Made by a program: the position numbers and the translations under genes. The notes beneath the pieces were generated by a model that was not told the DNA's origin, did not search any database, and saw nothing but the letters and a program-made list of their open reading frames with translations. This document shows, piece after piece, positions 22,646 to 24,351 of a stretch of 24,351 nucleotides of DNA (its first letter is position 1; every line of letters starts with the position of its first letter). The stretch lies in the NCBI GenBank assembly GCA_947632495.1, contig CANRPL010000014.1:1-24351 (forward strand). Direction: 5' to 3'. Origin of the DNA: an uncultured Bacilli bacterium. Its GTDB lineage: Bacteria; Bacillota_I; Bacilli_A; RF39; UBA660.

Positions 22646-24268
22646 ATGAAAGCAACTTTTATTTTTGGACATAAAAAACCTGATACCGACTCTGTATGTA
22701 GTGCGATAGCGCTATCTGATTTAATGAATAAACTAGGTAACAATACAATTCCCCGTATCATTGGTGACTTAAATTCTGAAACAAAATTTGTTCTTAATTA
22801 TTTCAATGTACCTGTTCCTAGATATCTAAATGATGTCCGTCTTCAAATACGTGATGTTAGCTATGGGAAAGGTTTATTTTGTTATGATAAAGATTCCCTT
22901 TATGATGTTATTCAATATTTACGAGATAATCATTTAAGCTCTATCCCTTTGGTTAATAGTACTAATCATTATATTGGACTACTATCTATGAAAAACATTG
23001 CAAACGTATTAATTAGTTGGGATTATGATATTATTAACACCTCTTATGATAATATTATCAAAACCTTAAATGGTCGTCGTATTTTACGTTTTGATGATGA
23101 GATTAAAGGTAATGTTTTAGTCGCATCATATCGTAGTACAACTTTCATTAATACTGTGGAATTAGGTAGCAATGATATTTTGATTGTCGGTGACCGTCAC
23201 TCTATTATTGAAAACGCTATTGAAAAGGGTGTTAAACTAATCATTATCACCGGTAACAATTTAATCAAACAAAAACATATTGAAATGGCTAAAAAAAGAC
23301 ATGTCAACATTATTAAGACACCACTTCGAACATTTAATGTTATCAAAGTTATCGGTATGTGCAACTACGCCAAAACATTATGTGAATATGATAACATTAA
23401 AACTTTTAGTGAATTTGATTATATTCGTGATTTTAATGAAGAACATAATAAATTGCGACATAAAGTATATCCTATTGTCAATCGTCATGGTGAATGTTTA
23501 GGTTTAATTCAACCGTCCGATATCAATAATAAGGTAAGAAAAAAGGTTTTCCTAGTTGATCATAATGAAAAAGAACAAAGTGTTGATGGGTTGGATGATG
23601 CTGAAATTGTCGGTATCATTGATCACCATAAACTAGGTACAATCGGTACTATTCAACCTATTAATTTTCGAACGATGACAGTTGGTTGTACCGCTACAAT
23701 TATTTATCAATTATATCAAAGTTCTAATGTTAGTATTCCCAAAAACATAGCTGGTTTATTACTTTCAGCTATAATATCTGATACTCTACTTTTTAGATCA
23801 CCTACAACTAGTGAAGAAGATATTAAAGCGGCTCATAAATTAGCTAGAATTGGAAATATCAATATTGATGACTATGCTATTAAAATGTTTAAAGCTGGTT
23901 CTTCTATTAAGGGTAAAACAATGCAAGAAGTATTATTTGCTGACTTAAAAGATTATAACGAAGGCGATTATAAGCTTGGTCTTGCACAAATTAATACTTT
24001 AAATATTGACGAAATAAAGAGTCGTGAAGAAGAACTTATTGAAGTTATTGAAAAAGAATCACGCCTTAAAGATTTCGATATTTTAGCTTTCTTTATTACG
24101 GATATAATTAATGAAGCCTCTTATGTATACTATTCTGAAAAAAGTAAAAACATTTTAGAGAAAGCCTTTGATATAGAAAAGATAGAACAAGGATATTACT
24201 TACCTAAAATCGTATCTCGTAAAAAACAAATATTACCTAATATTTTAAATATTATTGATGAAAATTAA
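22646..24268 (+). CDS. ppaC: Family II manganese-dependent inorganic pyrophosphatase with CBS/DRTGG regulatory insert
   Basis: 540 residues, the long form. The DHH catalytic domain begins FGHKKPDTDSVCSA (H9, D13, D15) and continues after a large insert with VFLVDHNEKEQ near 305 and IIDHHKLG near 325. The C-terminal DHHA2 part follows. The insert (about 70-295) has the order CBS, DRTGG-like, CBS, seen in nucleotide-regulated pyrophosphatases of clostridia and related bacteria, where adenine nucleotides, including diadenosine polyphosphates in some, modulate activity. The enzyme hydrolyses pyrophosphate to drive biosynthesis. AAAAGGGGTGA lies just before the ATG. Confidence 0.94.
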   Translation: MKATFIFGHKKPDTDSVCSAIALSDLMNKLGNNTIPRIIGDLNSETKFVLNYFNVPVPRYLNDVRLQIRDVSYGKGLFCYDKDSLYDVIQYLRDNHLSSIPLVNSTNHYIGLLSMKNIANVLISWDYDIINTSYDNIIKTLNGRRILRFDDEIKGNVLVASYRSTTFINTVELGSNDILIVGDRHSIIENAIEKGVKLIIITGNNLIKQKHIEMAKKRHVNIIKTPLRTFNVIKVIGMCNYAKTLCEYDNIKTFSEFDYIRDFNEEHNKLRHKVYPIVNRHGECLGLIQPSDINNKVRKKVFLVDHNEKEQSVDGLDDAEIVGIIDHHKLGTIGTIQPINFRTMTVGCTATIIYQLYQSSNVSIPKNIAGLLLSAIISDTLLFRSPTTSEEDIKAAHKLARIGNINIDDYAIKMFKAGSSIKGKTMQEVLFADLKDYNEGDYKLGLAQINTLNIDEIKSREEELIEVIEKESRLKDFDILAFFITDIINEASYVYYSEKSKNILEKAFDIEKIEQGYYLPKIVSRKKQILPNILNIIDEN

Positions 24269-24351
24269 AAAAAGAGGTTCTTTGTCAAATAGTGTTGGTA
24301 GACAATAAATTTGATAAATGAATCTAATTATAGAGGATGATGAAAATCATC
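24269..24351. other. Trailing intergenic sequence, possible insertion-sequence end
   Basis: From 24276 the sequence GGTTCTTTGTCAAATAGTGT has the look of an ISL3-type terminal inverted repeat (GGTTCTTTGTCAA-like), and GAGGATGATGAAAATC near the edge could be the ribosome binding site and start of a gene. Both rest on memory of the family, as the other end is outside the window. No convincing ppaC terminator is seen. Confidence 0.25.

Noticed and set aside
22528..22761. Upstream 78-residue extension of the SpoVT-like protein
   Set aside because: It would overlap the divergent ppaC promoter and start, and the AbrB domain with its ribosome binding site begins at 22527.
24269..24290. Terminator after ppaC
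   Set aside because: The only pairing (AAAGA with TCTTT) is five bases with a three-base loop and has no T-tract.

Overview
The window looks like a near-origin segment of a low-GC Bacillota (Bacilli) chromosome. The DNA is strongly AT-rich, most genes have strong AGGAGG-type ribosome binding sites, and stops follow the standard bacterial code (TAA, TAG and TGA all terminate genes). Gene order resembles the Bacillus subtilis origin region: a spoVT/abrB-type regulator, T-box-metG, tatD, a YabE-like 3D-domain gene, rsmA, and tilS-ftsH. Several Bacillus neighbours (rnmV, hpt) are absent. The lineage cannot be named more closely from sequence alone. SpoVT suggests a spore-forming or formerly spore-forming group, possibly related to Erysipelotrichales or uncultured gut Bacilli.

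Left third (1 to 9800, all minus strand): a type VII secretion (T7SSb/ESX-like) locus. Transcription runs right to left as essC (FHA-FtsK/SpoIIIE ATPase) and esaB, from a clear sigma-A promoter to an intrinsic terminator. Next comes a lone gene for a predicted exported HExxH metallopeptidase. Last is a separately promoted operon of six small helical proteins, two with a true WXG motif, that ends in a DUF4176 protein carrying a long tandem-repeat tail cut by the window edge. EssA, EssB and EsaA are not in the window.

Middle (9800 to 13300): cell-envelope genes. A MurJ/SpoVB-type flippase is translationally coupled to a PAP2_3-type membrane phosphatase. They are transcribed divergently from a FemAB-type peptidoglycan bridge aminoacyltransferase. 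The two divergent promoters share one palindromic -35 hexamer.

Right half (13300 to 22530, minus strand): housekeeping genes. ftsH has an unusual C-terminal SAP/Rho-N-like tail. tilS is interrupted by an in-frame TAA after residue 321, and ung by an in-frame TAG at codon 18. Then come rsmA, a 3D-domain cell-wall protein, tatD, a 54-residue membrane protein, and metG under a methionine T-box with a small ORF in the leader, followed by spoVT. A CBS/DRTGG family II pyrophosphatase gene (ppaC) reads out on the plus strand. The last 80 bases may hold the end of an insertion sequence.

Most interesting for follow-up: the T7SS locus with its own metallopeptidase and the DUF4176-repeat protein, the two neighbouring nonsense-interrupted genes, and the small ORF between the T-box and metG. 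No tRNA, rRNA, CRISPR array or complete mobile element was seen.
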